A stretch of 31,846 nucleotides of DNA from JAAUTS01 sp034440395 (GCA_034440395.1 JAWXBW010000025.1:1-31846), one strand, 5' to 3'; counted from the first letter of the stretch, positions 16,068 through 24,266 are shown. The notes: generated from the letters alone by a model not told the origin. Made by a program: numbers and translations.

Positions 16068-17261
16068 ATGAATAAATGGATTACAAGTCTGTTTGCCGTC
16101 GCTCTGACTGGTTCCGTCGCTTTTGCTGACGTGGCCGCTCCCGCGATTGCAGCTAAAGACCTCGAAAAAGTAGTTGATGAAGCGATCTACGTTGAAACCG
16201 CCACTAAAGGTGTCGTTCTCAGCGGTTATGTCGATGCAGGTTATATCTATAACTTTCAAGCAGCAGCTTTTGGCCGCACAACTGCTGATAACCAAGCAAG
16301 GGGCGACTTCAGCCTGAACGCGTTCAAGTTAACTTTGCAAAAAGCATTGTCTGACAAGAATGAATTCCAAGCTGGTTTCCGCGCTGACGTTAAAATCGGT
16401 GAAGATGCTACTAACCTAACCGCAACTGGTGCTGGTTCTTCTGACACTTTGTCTTTAGATCAAGCTTATGTCATCGTTCGTGCTCCTATCGGTAACGGTT
16501 TGGACATCACGGTTGGTAAGTTTGCTGCTCTTCTCGGTTATGAAGTTGACGATCGTCCAGCTAACTTAAACATCACTCATGGTTATGATTACGTGTTTCA
16601 GTCCAGCCATCAGACGGGTGTTAAGTTCTTCTACCCTGTCAACGACATCATTGAACTACAGCTTGCTGTAACTAACGGTTCCGGCATTGATACCAACTCT
16701 GGCTCACTTGCAACTTCAAACCTAACAGATACTAACACAGACGGTTATGCCGTTAATGCAACGATCAATATCAAAGCTCCAGGCGGCAATGCTAACTGGT
16801 TCAATGGTGTTTACGCTAGCAACGGAGTAGCTGATGGTTTCACCAATGATGAGTCCGCTTTCCAGTGGAACAGCTGGGGAAACTGGGCACCTAAGTTTGC
16901 TAATGACAAGCTCTTGCTTGGTTTTAGCACAACGTTAGGTGACTCTGCTCGTTCTGAAGTTGGTACTGAGAATGGCTATACATACTTCACAGGAAGTCTC
17001 TATGCTAAATATCAGTTCACACAGATCTTCAGCTTAGCAGGTCGTGGTTCTTACCTTCACAGCATTGATGGTGCTCCTTTAGCCGTTCCCTCCGCCCTCA
17101 ATGGCGATGCTTATTCCTTCACGTTAACCGCTGGTTTCAACTTGCTTGAAAACCTCTTGGTTCGTGCTGAATATCGTGCCGACATCGTCGATGGAGCAGC
17201 TGGTGATGAGAACAGTGACATTGCAAACACAATTGCAGTGCAAGCAGTCTATACATTCTAA
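16068..17261 (+). CDS. Outer-membrane beta-barrel porin (BBP2/OmpL-like)
   Basis: A 397-residue porin. It has a signal peptide ending near SVAFA-DVAAP (about residue 20), a short linker, then alternating polar/hydrophobic beta strands from GVVLSGYVDAGYIYNF to the terminal IAVQAVYTF. The final Phe is the usual C-terminal signature for outer-membrane barrel assembly. SGYVDAGYIYNF is characteristic of the BBP2 porin family. I chose the ATG at 16068 because AGGAG lies 10 nt upstream and the signal peptide starts there; an open frame from 15999 would add unlikely residues. Promoter, structured leader, good ribosome binding site and strong terminator together suggest high expression as a single-gene unit. 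Confidence 0.88.
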   Translation: MNKWITSLFAVALTGSVAFADVAAPAIAAKDLEKVVDEAIYVETATKGVVLSGYVDAGYIYNFQAAAFGRTTADNQARGDFSLNAFKLTLQKALSDKNEFQAGFRADVKIGEDATNLTATGAGSSDTLSLDQAYVIVRAPIGNGLDITVGKFAALLGYEVDDRPANLNITHGYDYVFQSSHQTGVKFFYPVNDIIELQLAVTNGSGIDTNSGSLATSNLTDTNTDGYAVNATINIKAPGGNANWFNGVYASNGVADGFTNDESAFQWNSWGNWAPKFANDKLLLGFSTTLGDSARSEVGTENGYTYFTGSLYAKYQFTQIFSLAGRGSYLHSIDGAPLAVPSALNGDAYSFTLTAGFNLLENLLVRAEYRADIVDGAAGDENSDIANTIAVQAVYTF

Positions 17262-17290
17262 TTCATTCGTTACACTACGAATTTAGATTT

Positions 17291-17323
17291 GAAGCCCCAG
17301 TCGCAAGACTGGGGCTTCTTTTT
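17291..17323 (+). terminator. Rho-independent terminator of the porin gene
   Basis: A perfect 12-bp stem (17291-17302 with 17307-17318) has a GCAA tetraloop and is followed by TTTTTG. It starts 29 nt after the porin stop codon. Confidence 0.95.
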
Positions 17324-17424
17324 GCCTTTTCATAATCCCTATGAACGCCGACGCCCTCGTCGGCTCGTGTGGGAATGTTTGTCTTCACGCTAAGGGGGGA
17401 GGGAGTAAAAACTGAGATGGGGTT

Positions 17425-17536
17425 CTTTACCACGAAAAACACGAACCACACGAAAAGGAGCTAGAAAAATCCTTAATTTTTTCCGCCAAAAGCGGGACGG
17501 CTGACCTCTTCCCCTTTCGTGTGGTTCGTGGTAAAG
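17425..17536. repeat. CACGAA-type inverted repeat element
   Basis: The left arm CTTTACCACGAAAAACACGA continues to ACCACACGAAAAGG (to 17458). The right arm is the reverse complement of CTTTACCACGAACCACACGA (17517-17536, extending to about 17507). The left arm has one extra CACGAA unit. The 50-bp spacer is non-coding. Between 17324 and 17741 I see no gene, only this element. Confidence 0.75.
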
Positions 17537-17741
17537 CGGATTTGGGGTCAGTCCTTGGATTTAAGCGTCTTCAAGTTTGAATTAAAAGAATTTAATTGCA
17601 CGGCCTTGACCCGCCAGCTCGCAAAGACACTGGGAATTTTTTTTCTTGCCTGCGATATACATAAGTAAAACCATAAACTTAAAAAACTAAAACGGTCTTG
17701 CCAGTAAGGCCTGCTTTCTTTCATTATCGTAAATACTCGTC

Positions 17742-18971
17742 ATGCAGCTTTACCGAATTCACTGGATCCAGCTTGTTTTACTTTTTTTGTTACCACTCCT
17801 CTGGATAGGTTGCCAAAAAAAATCCGTGCCTGAGAACCCGCCGTCGAACGTGGTGGAAGAAACACCTGACCTGAAAACACCTGCTATCGTCCCGCCGCGC
17901 GCACCTTGGCCGAATAAGCCGACCCTAACTATCTATTATGACCATGAACCTTTACCTCAGGAGTGCCTGACTACGTGGCCTAGTTTAGCGAATTATGAGC
18001 TCGTGCAAAAGAAGCTGGAACCTGATCTGTCTGGGGTTTTGCCTAGTGATGGGGATCTCTATATTGTAAGCGCGCCCGCTATTAAAAAACTGCGCAATCT
18101 CATAGAATGGCAGGCGGCGTCTCATATCATCCCTTTAGAGCAGCTGAATCCCTTATTCACTAGCCACTCGTTCGACCCAGAAAATAAGGTCAGCTTACCT
18201 TGGCGATGGTCGCCCTATGTTTTTTATAGAAAAAAAGAGACTGCAGAAACAAACCTGCCCGTCTTTTTTTTCCAAGGCTGGAGCACAGAGCCGTTCACAC
18301 TCTGGCCGCAAGAATGGGCTCTTCTCTGGGGGATGAAACGACACATGACCAAAGGCTCGGCTAACACCCCAGTTAACGATTCTGAGATTAAGGCATTCCA
18401 AGAGACAAAGACCTCACTTTATAATTTAGTAAAACCGCAAAGGGAGTGCTGGAAGGCAATAAACGAGCCCACTGGTATGGTGCGCCAAACCTTTGCCCTT
18501 GCAGCATGGAAGCTTAACCCTAAGGCTGGTGATAATCCCTTAATAGAATGGTCTATTCCGAGCCAAGGCACGTTAATTCAATTCGAGCATCTGATGATTC
18601 CAGCTAAAACCCCGTATCTTTCATCAATTAACGAATTAGTCGGGCTCCTCCTTTCGGAAGGAGGCCAGAAAGAACTTATGCAGCAAACGGGTTATTTTCC
18701 GGTTCGAACACGTGTAGGACTAGAAATGGCGGGGGCAACGGTGCCCTTGCCTAAAGGCACATGGTTAGATAACAGTGAATTCCTGCTGCTGGATTTAGAA
18801 GCACTACTAACTGCGCCAGAACAAGAAATAAAATTAAATACCGTACCAACCCAGGAACCCACTTCGACGCCGACGAACACCCCAACACCGTCACCTACCG
18901 CCACCCCAACGCCTACGCCTACGCCTACGCCAACCCCCGCGTCCACACCGATACCTACTCTGATTGAGTAG
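17742..18971 (+). CDS. PotD-like substrate-binding lipoprotein with Thr-Pro tail
   Basis: A 409-residue protein with an N-terminal signal peptide and probable lipidation Cys24 (LLWIGC; the Trp at the -3 position is unusual). The middle (about 55-350) recalls type 2 periplasmic binding proteins of the spermidine/putrescine class. LTIYYDHEPLP is at the start, and LNPLFTSHSFDPENKVSLPW, with SPYVFYRK after it, parallels the FDPxNKYSVPYxWG region of PotD. The C-terminus (about 368-405) is a low-complexity Thr/Pro repeat (TPTPTPTPTP), resembling a wall- or matrix-spanning linker. No ABC permease or ATPase genes are adjacent, so it may be a sensor or an orphan binding protein. The fold assignment is by motif recall and is moderate. 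Confidence 0.6.
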   Translation: MQLYRIHWIQLVLLFLLPLLWIGCQKKSVPENPPSNVVEETPDLKTPAIVPPRAPWPNKPTLTIYYDHEPLPQECLTTWPSLANYELVQKKLEPDLSGVLPSDGDLYIVSAPAIKKLRNLIEWQAASHIIPLEQLNPLFTSHSFDPENKVSLPWRWSPYVFYRKKETAETNLPVFFFQGWSTEPFTLWPQEWALLWGMKRHMTKGSANTPVNDSEIKAFQETKTSLYNLVKPQRECWKAINEPTGMVRQTFALAAWKLNPKAGDNPLIEWSIPSQGTLIQFEHLMIPAKTPYLSSINELVGLLLSEGGQKELMQQTGYFPVRTRVGLEMAGATVPLPKGTWLDNSEFLLLDLEALLTAPEQEIKLNTVPTQEPTSTPTNTPTPSPTATPTPTPTPTPTPASTPIPTLIE

Positions 18972-18995
18972 AATTTCTAAGTGAAGGGCAAAAGA

Positions 18996-19095
18996 TCGGG
19001 AGGTATTACTCTTAGGCCTAGCTGTGACCGCATTGCTTCGCTCCTTAGCTTACCCAGTTACTTTAGTTGGGTAGTTCAGAGAAGAGTAATCCCGA
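18996..19095. repeat. Structured inverted-repeat element
   Basis: TCGGG + ATTACTCTT (18996-19000, 19005-19013, with a 4-nt AGGT bulge) pairs perfectly with AAGAGTAATCCCGA (19082-19095), a 14-bp stem. The loop holds a second hairpin (ACCCA at 19053-19057 with TGGGT near 19069-19073). It could be a small RNA, leader element or degenerate mobile repeat. A 7-bp A/T hairpin (19156-19175) also precedes the next gene. Confidence 0.55.
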
Positions 19096-19193
19096 CTCAA
19101 AAATAGTGCTCTGGATTCGCATCCGTAGATATATGTAGTAGATGTATAAGATGGATTTCTATCAATTAATAGAAAGTTTAACGCAACACACCT

Positions 19194-19811
19194 ATGGACG
19201 CTGAAACAAAAGAACGTTTAATCTACGACGCCACACTACGCCAGCTTGAGCGAATGCGGGGAATGCAATATGGATATCATCAAAAGTTTTTTCATTGGAT
19301 CATCATTAGCATTTTCATTTTTCTGACCTTGCTGCTTCTGCCAAACCGTGTCGGCTACTATTTAATCCCCTTTTTTGTCGTGAGCGCAGGAGTGCAGTCT
19401 GCCTTCTATCTCCACTTCTGCGACTTCGCCCGCACCCACAGTCGCTTTTTAGAAAGTAAAATAAATGAACTTTTGGGGCAGCAAGTCTTACTTGGAACCG
19501 CACTGGAAGAACTCTATTTTTACCCCCAGTCATCAAAAAAAGTTGGGGGCATACTATTAAGTGCTCCCAGCCGTTTTTTTAATATCTACACCTTGCACTG
19601 GGTCGTCCTTTGGACAGGGGGTTTCGTTGCAAGCCTGTTTATTATTCATAAAGAAAACTCGACTCCCTTTTTTCTAATTTATACCGCTAGCGCCTTTCTT
19701 TGGGCAGGACTTCACTTGCTTTACATAGGCTGGTATTTCGGGCAGCAGAAAGATTTGAAAAAGGTCGCTGCTTACCTTCAAGAGAATCTCCAAGCGCCCT
19801 TTCGCCATTAA
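19194..19811 (+). CDS. Hypothetical four-helix membrane protein
   Basis: A 205-residue protein that I do not recognise. It has two helical hairpins: residues about 33-50 (FHWIIISIFIFLTLLLL) with 54-73, and about 135-151 with 160-182. They are separated by a soluble segment (about 75-130) and flanked by charged N- and C-terminal tails (MDAETKERLIYDATLRQLER and QQKDLKKVAAYLQENLQ). The topology suggests an inner-membrane protein with both ends in the cytoplasm. The ATG at 19194 lacks a clear Shine-Dalgarno. The neighbours (PotD-like lipoprotein, SRPBCC protein) give no firm functional hint. Codon use appears to match neighbouring genes. Confidence 0.7.
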   Translation: MDAETKERLIYDATLRQLERMRGMQYGYHQKFFHWIIISIFIFLTLLLLPNRVGYYLIPFFVVSAGVQSAFYLHFCDFARTHSRFLESKINELLGQQVLLGTALEELYFYPQSSKKVGGILLSAPSRFFNIYTLHWVVLWTGGFVASLFIIHKENSTPFFLIYTASAFLWAGLHLLYIGWYFGQQKDLKKVAAYLQENLQAPFRH

Positions 19812-19869
19812 TTAATCACTAAGCATAACACCTAGTGGAATAGACTTTAAAATTATAGATCCCTTTACC

Positions 19870-20328
19870 ATGCCCACCTTTCACAGTCATTTCACCGTTC
19901 AAGTTCCTTTAGATAAAGTACTCGCCTTTCATCGTGACGCCCGCAACCTCCCCAAAGTGCAGCCACCTTTTCCCAAAGTGCTCTCCCTCATCTGCCCCCC
20001 CGAACTCTCGGTCGGATCCCTAGTAGAAGTTGAACTGGGACCTTTCCCCCGCCAGTCGTGGAAAGTACGGGTAGATGAGCTCCACGAACCTCACGGTGAA
20101 CCGCGTCGTGCTTTGATGATCGATACCATGATTTCAGGCCCTTTCCCTTTTTGGCGCCATCGCCACGAGTTCACTGCTCACGTAGATGCTACCCTGATTG
20201 AAGACACGATAGATTTCGAGCCGCCTGGAGGACGTTTCGGATGGTTACTACTTCCTGGAGTAACCATCGTCTTAACACTTATGTTTTGTTATCGGCGTAA
20301 ACAAACAAGGAACCATTTAAATATATAG
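19870..20328 (+). CDS. SRPBCC (START/cyclase-like) family protein
   Basis: A 152-residue single-domain protein with the SRPBCC beginning FHSHFTVQVPLDKVLAFHRDA and the long-helix end (about 118-148). The central HRHEFTAHVDATLIEDTIDFEPPGG matches the family pattern in which D/E residues end a strand before the C-terminal helix. These proteins bind hydrophobic ligands or act as cyclase/dehydratase-like enzymes; no ligand can be read here. It ends 2 bp before the photolyase start, so the two are probably translated from one transcript. SRPBCC proteins beside photolyases recur in several phyla, which hints at a shared stress role (inference). Confidence 0.82.
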   Translation: MPTFHSHFTVQVPLDKVLAFHRDARNLPKVQPPFPKVLSLICPPELSVGSLVEVELGPFPRQSWKVRVDELHEPHGEPRRALMIDTMISGPFPFWRHRHEFTAHVDATLIEDTIDFEPPGGRFGWLLLPGVTIVLTLMFCYRRKQTRNHLNI

Positions 20329-20330
20329 AT

Positions 20331-21671
20331 ATGATACGTTCCCTTTTTTGGTTCCGTCGAGATCTTCGTCTCAATGATAATCCTGGCCTCTCTCTAGCAC
20401 TGAAAGAATCAGATGAAGTCCTCCCCCTCTTCATCTTTGATCGGGAGATTTTAAAATCCCCTGACATTGGGGCCCCGCGCGTTGCGTTCCTACTGACATC
20501 CTTAGAATCCCTCGGAAAAAATCTTACGCACCTAGGCTCCTACCTCCTTATCCGTCAAGGCAAGCCTATCGAACAACTAGCTGCCATCCTGCAGGAAACC
20601 AAGGCTACTAAAATATATTGGAACACCGACTTAGAACCTTACGCCTTAAAGCGAGATGCTGAGATGCAAGCCTGCTGTAACGATCTAGGAGTGCAAGTTC
20701 ACCAAGTTCCAGATCAATGTATCCAAGCGCCGGGTCACGTCTTAAAATCAGACGGCACACCTTACACCGTCTTTACGCCTTACTCGAAAATCTGGAAGCA
20801 ACAAACTGTTCCCATTCTCCACCCCAGACCTCGAGCCATTAAAAGCCCTTCAGAACTAAAATCTATCCCGCTCCCATCACTAGGGGAATTAGGTCATACG
20901 TTGAAGATACCACTTCCAGCCGCTGGAGAAAAAGCGGCGCATGACCTTCTTAACAGTTACATTCAGAGTGGTGTAGAAAGTTATCAGTCGAGACGTAACT
21001 TGCCCGCACTTGATGCCACCTCGCGACTATCTCCCCATCTTCGTTTTGGCACCATCTCGGCTCGCACCGTCCACAGAGCCGCAGTCCTAGCTAGAGAAAA
21101 GAATCCGCCAGCCGCTAAAGAAATAGATGTCTTTATCTCTGAACTTATTTGGCGAGACTTTTATAAAACCATTCTTTTCTATTTCCCCCATGTTGCGTTA
21201 GGGAGTTTTCGACCTATCTATGATGATTTAGAATGGGAAAACAACGACCGCCTTTTTCAAGCCTGGTGTGCGGGACAAACGGGCTTCCCGATCGTGGATG
21301 CCGCCATGCGCCAGCTCAACACCACGGGCTGGATGCATAACCGCCTACGCATGATCGTGGCTAGTTTTCTCACGAAGGATCTTCTCATTGATTGGCGTCA
21401 AGGCGAACGCTACTTTATGCAACAACTTTACGATGGAGATTTAGCTGCCAACAACGGAGGTTGGCAATGGGCCGCTGGAACAGGCACAGACGCCCAACCT
21501 TACTTTCGTATATTTAATCCAGAAAGTCAGGCCAAGAAATTTGATCCAGAAGGCATATTTATCGAAAAATACGTGCCTGAAATTAACAGCCTGCGTTACG
21601 CCGCCCCCATCGTAGATCATGGACAGCGGAGGCTTAAAGCCCTTGCCATGTTTAAAAAAGTCAGAGGATAA
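20331..21671 (+). CDS. phrB: Deoxyribodipyrimidine photo-lyase (class I CPD type)
   Basis: A 446-residue FAD-dependent photolyase that repairs UV-induced cyclobutane pyrimidine dimers with blue light. The N-terminal antenna domain begins LFWFRRDLRLNDNPGL. The FAD domain contains RLSPHLRFGTIS, ELIWRDFYKTILF, GQTGFPIVDAAMRQLNTTGW, MHNRLRMIVASFLTKDLL and NNGGWQWAAGTGTDAQPYFR then IFNP. All family landmarks are present and the length is close to E. coli PhrB (472). The start ATG is 2 bp after the SRPBCC gene stop. Cryptochrome-DASH is less likely given the motif set. Confidence 0.95.
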   Translation: MIRSLFWFRRDLRLNDNPGLSLALKESDEVLPLFIFDREILKSPDIGAPRVAFLLTSLESLGKNLTHLGSYLLIRQGKPIEQLAAILQETKATKIYWNTDLEPYALKRDAEMQACCNDLGVQVHQVPDQCIQAPGHVLKSDGTPYTVFTPYSKIWKQQTVPILHPRPRAIKSPSELKSIPLPSLGELGHTLKIPLPAAGEKAAHDLLNSYIQSGVESYQSRRNLPALDATSRLSPHLRFGTISARTVHRAAVLAREKNPPAAKEIDVFISELIWRDFYKTILFYFPHVALGSFRPIYDDLEWENNDRLFQAWCAGQTGFPIVDAAMRQLNTTGWMHNRLRMIVASFLTKDLLIDWRQGERYFMQQLYDGDLAANNGGWQWAAGTGTDAQPYFRIFNPESQAKKFDPEGIFIEKYVPEINSLRYAAPIVDHGQRRLKALAMFKKVRG

Positions 21672-21755
21672 GTTTCTGGGGTGACATCGCATAAGAAAGT
21701 CATCTTGCAAACCGCCTTGGCAATTTGATCAGACCCTCTATATTAAGGATGCTTT

Positions 21756-23420
21756 ATGATCTTAAGCGAAAAAATAAACCAGTTCTTCGGACGATTTGCT
21801 TTGATCCTGAAGCAACGACGAACACGGCGAGTATTACTGTTGTTTGCAGCACTCTTCTTCGTTCTTGGTGCAGGTCTTTTGTATCTACTGCGGCCAACAA
21901 ATCTTAGTAATGCTCTGGCATGGCTGGGTCAAAAATCGGGTCAACGGGTAGAAATTGGGCAGGCCACTTTTAAAAATTACCATACCCTTGAGCTGCGTAA
22001 TGTAACTATTGGAGATTTCGCCCGTCTCGACTTTTTGGAACTGCAATGGACTTACCGCGGCCTACTTTCACGGGAACTAGAACAGATACGTATTCACGGA
22101 GTGCAGTTATTTTTAAGCAAACTGGAAAACAGTGCAGAAAAAAAACAGAACAAGAAAGATAAGAAGAGCTCGAACCCCTTCAAAGTAAAAAAAGCTATTT
22201 TAGGTCAAGGCATTATCTTTTTAGATAATCTGGGTAGTGGGCTACCACCTTTACCCTTGCGCATAGCGGAAGTAACTCCATTGGTCTTAAACAACTTAAA
22301 ATTAGGCGGGTCTGAAACAGACCCTACAGCAGATGAGTTACAAATCGTCATCTTAGATGATTTAAAATTTTATTCCCCTTATGATGCGTTTAGTCCTGTC
22401 ATTGGGTTTGAACAAGTTCGACTCGCCTTTAGCTGGAACGGGATCCAGAACCAACTTCTCGATCAACTTGTCTTAACCAATCCCACCATCTATGTAAGCG
22501 ACGACCTTTTCTTGTTTGTGGATCAAGTGCAAGCGCAGCGCGCTAAACTTGTTAAAAAAGAAATCACTAAGCCTTGGAGCATTAGTAGTTTTGAAGTAAA
22601 GAACGGGCAAATCGTGGTGACGACTTTTAGTCAACCTGGGACTACGCTACCTTTTCTTTTTTCTAGTAAGCCGCAGTCAATTGTTTTAGATGATTTTTCC
22701 AAGATTCAATTTGCAACAGATTTTATTATTGAAAAAACAAATTTAAGTTATCCTGATTACGGTTTAAAAATTCAGGGGATGGAAGGAAAGCTATCCTTCA
22801 GTCTTCCGCTGAGTGAAAAAAATGTGGCTAATCTTGTCCCTGTCCTGAGTCTGGAATCCGTCGAATGGAAAGGACTGAAAATGATCGAGGCTTGGGTGGG
22901 GTTGACTTTTGACCGGCGGGGCATTTTCGGAGAATTTGGAGGTAAAACCTACCAAGGCTATACCCAAGGGACTGTAGCTATTTATCTAAAAGACGGATTC
23001 CCTTGGGTAGCTTCTGCTGTGGTTTCGAAGGTTGATGTTGAGCCTATCACCCGGTTACTCTCTCCGGAGAATTTTCTCTTGAACGGCCCAGTTTCTCTCA
23101 GCTTTAAGGTCAGCGGTAAAAGTAAGCAAGTCCTTGATTTAAATGGTGTTGCCACCCTTGACGGTCCTGGCGTTATGTCCATACCTGCTATTGATGAAGT
23201 TTTAGCTAAACTTCCAGGTGAATGGAGCCTAACTAAAAAAGACCTATCAGAAATTGCTTTGATGGCCTTTAAACGCTATGATTATTCCACAGGTCATTGC
23301 GAAATTAACTTTGCCCCTCCTACCAGTACTTTTCAACTTCGGCTCGACGGCAAGCAAGGTCAGCGCAATATAGATTTGAAATGGAACGATGAACGACCAC
23401 AACCTGGACTAATTTTTTAA
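21756..23420 (+). CDS. YdbH-like AsmA-family intermembrane lipid-transport protein
   Basis: A 554-residue protein with an N-terminal transmembrane helix (about 27-45: VLLLFAALFFVLGAGLLYLL) and a long beta-rich periplasmic body. The start after the anchor (LAWLGQKSGQRVEIGQATFK) and the repeated LxxLxLxxxxI strands fit AsmA-like bridge proteins. The call to YdbH rests mainly on context: the next gene, 4 bp downstream, encodes a lipoprotein with YnbE- and YdbL-like parts, as in the E. coli ydbH-ynbE-ydbL operon. It is shorter than E. coli YdbH (about 880). A Lys-rich insertion (about 127-142: SAEKKQNKKDKKSSN) may be a flexible loop. Role inferred: moving phospholipid between inner and outer membrane. 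Confidence 0.7.
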   Translation: MILSEKINQFFGRFALILKQRRTRRVLLLFAALFFVLGAGLLYLLRPTNLSNALAWLGQKSGQRVEIGQATFKNYHTLELRNVTIGDFARLDFLELQWTYRGLLSRELEQIRIHGVQLFLSKLENSAEKKQNKKDKKSSNPFKVKKAILGQGIIFLDNLGSGLPPLPLRIAEVTPLVLNNLKLGGSETDPTADELQIVILDDLKFYSPYDAFSPVIGFEQVRLAFSWNGIQNQLLDQLVLTNPTIYVSDDLFLFVDQVQAQRAKLVKKEITKPWSISSFEVKNGQIVVTTFSQPGTTLPFLFSSKPQSIVLDDFSKIQFATDFIIEKTNLSYPDYGLKIQGMEGKLSFSLPLSEKNVANLVPVLSLESVEWKGLKMIEAWVGLTFDRRGIFGEFGGKTYQGYTQGTVAIYLKDGFPWVASAVVSKVDVEPITRLLSPENFLLNGPVSLSFKVSGKSKQVLDLNGVATLDGPGVMSIPAIDEVLAKLPGEWSLTKKDLSEIALMAFKRYDYSTGHCEINFAPPTSTFQLRLDGKQGQRNIDLKWNDERPQPGLIF

Positions 23421-23424
23421 CACC

Positions 23425-23949
23425 ATGAACATGTTTCCCGTATCACCTAAAAGACCCTTTATTTTTCTTCTACTCAGTTGTCTAAGTGCCACGCTTCTTA
23501 CTTCGTGTGCACCTACAGTGCGGCTCACTACGCCAGAACCAGTCAAAATTGATGTAAATATGAAAGTGGAAGTCACCACTAAAGGCGACCCTAACGCAGC
23601 TTTACGGGCAGGAACAGGTGGAGCAGGGCAGGAGGAACCTTCCCCACGATTGCGTCAACGCACACGCATTACCGAAGTGCAAAGCCTTAAGAACGACCGT
23701 ATCGTGGGGGAATCTAGTAAGGGCCTTTTGGAAATCCAAAAACTTCCTACTGATCCTGCATATCAAGAGTACGCAAAAAAAATTGTTGAAGCGGAAAATA
23801 AGGACCGCGCTCAAATTTATCAAATCGAAGCGGATGCCCAAAATAAGCCCCTATCTTTTGTTACGGCGGAATACACGCGCCGCCTCCGTGAAAGCGCCTT
23901 CCCTGGAGAATGGATTCAGCAAGCAGATGGTAAGTGGTCGCAACGCTAG
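23425..23949 (+). CDS. Lipoprotein apparently fusing YnbE and YdbL (DUF1318)
   Basis: A 174-residue lipoprotein with signal peptide and lipobox LLTSC (Cys28). Residues 28-50 (CAPTVRLTTPEPVKIDVNM, then KVEV) match the mature YnbE N-terminus, which has CTP then PxxPIxIxxNxKIE. After a linker (about 55-88), residues 89-174 match YdbL/DUF1318: a VGESSKGLLEI start, then VEAENKDRAQIYQIEADAQN and the end SAFPGEWIQQADGKWSQR. In E. coli these are separate proteins (YnbE about 61 residues, YdbL about 108). The gene follows the YdbH-like gene by 4 bp. YnbE pairs with YdbH as the outer-membrane end of a lipid bridge, and YdbL modulates YnbE. The fusion reading is from motif recall. Confidence 0.75.
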   Translation: MNMFPVSPKRPFIFLLLSCLSATLLTSCAPTVRLTTPEPVKIDVNMKVEVTTKGDPNAALRAGTGGAGQEEPSPRLRQRTRITEVQSLKNDRIVGESSKGLLEIQKLPTDPAYQEYAKKIVEAENKDRAQIYQIEADAQNKPLSFVTAEYTRRLRESAFPGEWIQQADGKWSQR

Positions 23950-24242
23950 AGGTTTGAATCTCCCGCTGCGGCATCCATCTTAGCAGCTAACTGAAAATCT
24001 AGCTTGGTAACGCCACCAGCATCGTGCGTTGTTAAATTCACAACCACACGATTATAAACATTTGACCATTCAGGGTGATGATTCATTTTTTCTGCTTCAA
24101 GGGCACAGACCGTCATGAAAGAGAAGGCTTGGATAAAACTTTTGAATTTAAATTCTCTTTTAAGTTTACTCTTCTCCATCTTCCATAAAGGAAGACTACG
24201 TAACTGAACTTTAAGAGCGGATGCTGATAGTTTTGCCTTCAT
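23946..24242 (-). CDS. phhB: Pterin-4a-carbinolamine dehydratase
   Basis: A 98-residue enzyme that dehydrates 4a-hydroxytetrahydrobiopterin in the regeneration of tetrahydropterin cofactor; family members also have a less defined role elsewhere. The active-site region EAEKMNHHPEWSNVYNRVVV and the following LTTHDAGGVTKLDFQLA are diagnostic. It converges on the preceding lipoprotein gene with a 4-nt overlap in which CTAG supplies the stop codon to both strands. No phenylalanine hydroxylase gene is visible nearby. The upstream minus-strand neighbour is nagZ, 24 bp away. Confidence 0.93.
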   Translation of the reverse strand: MKAKLSASALKVQLRSLPLWKMEKSKLKREFKFKSFIQAFSFMTVCALEAEKMNHHPEWSNVYNRVVVNLTTHDAGGVTKLDFQLAAKMDAAAGDSNL

Positions 24243-24266
24243 ATTTTATAACGCCTTTTTTAAAGG

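Noticed and set aside
18892..18950. Thr-Pro codon repeats as a CRISPR or tandem array
   Set aside because: The repeat is in frame in the lipoprotein gene and encodes the TP tail. There are no spacers.
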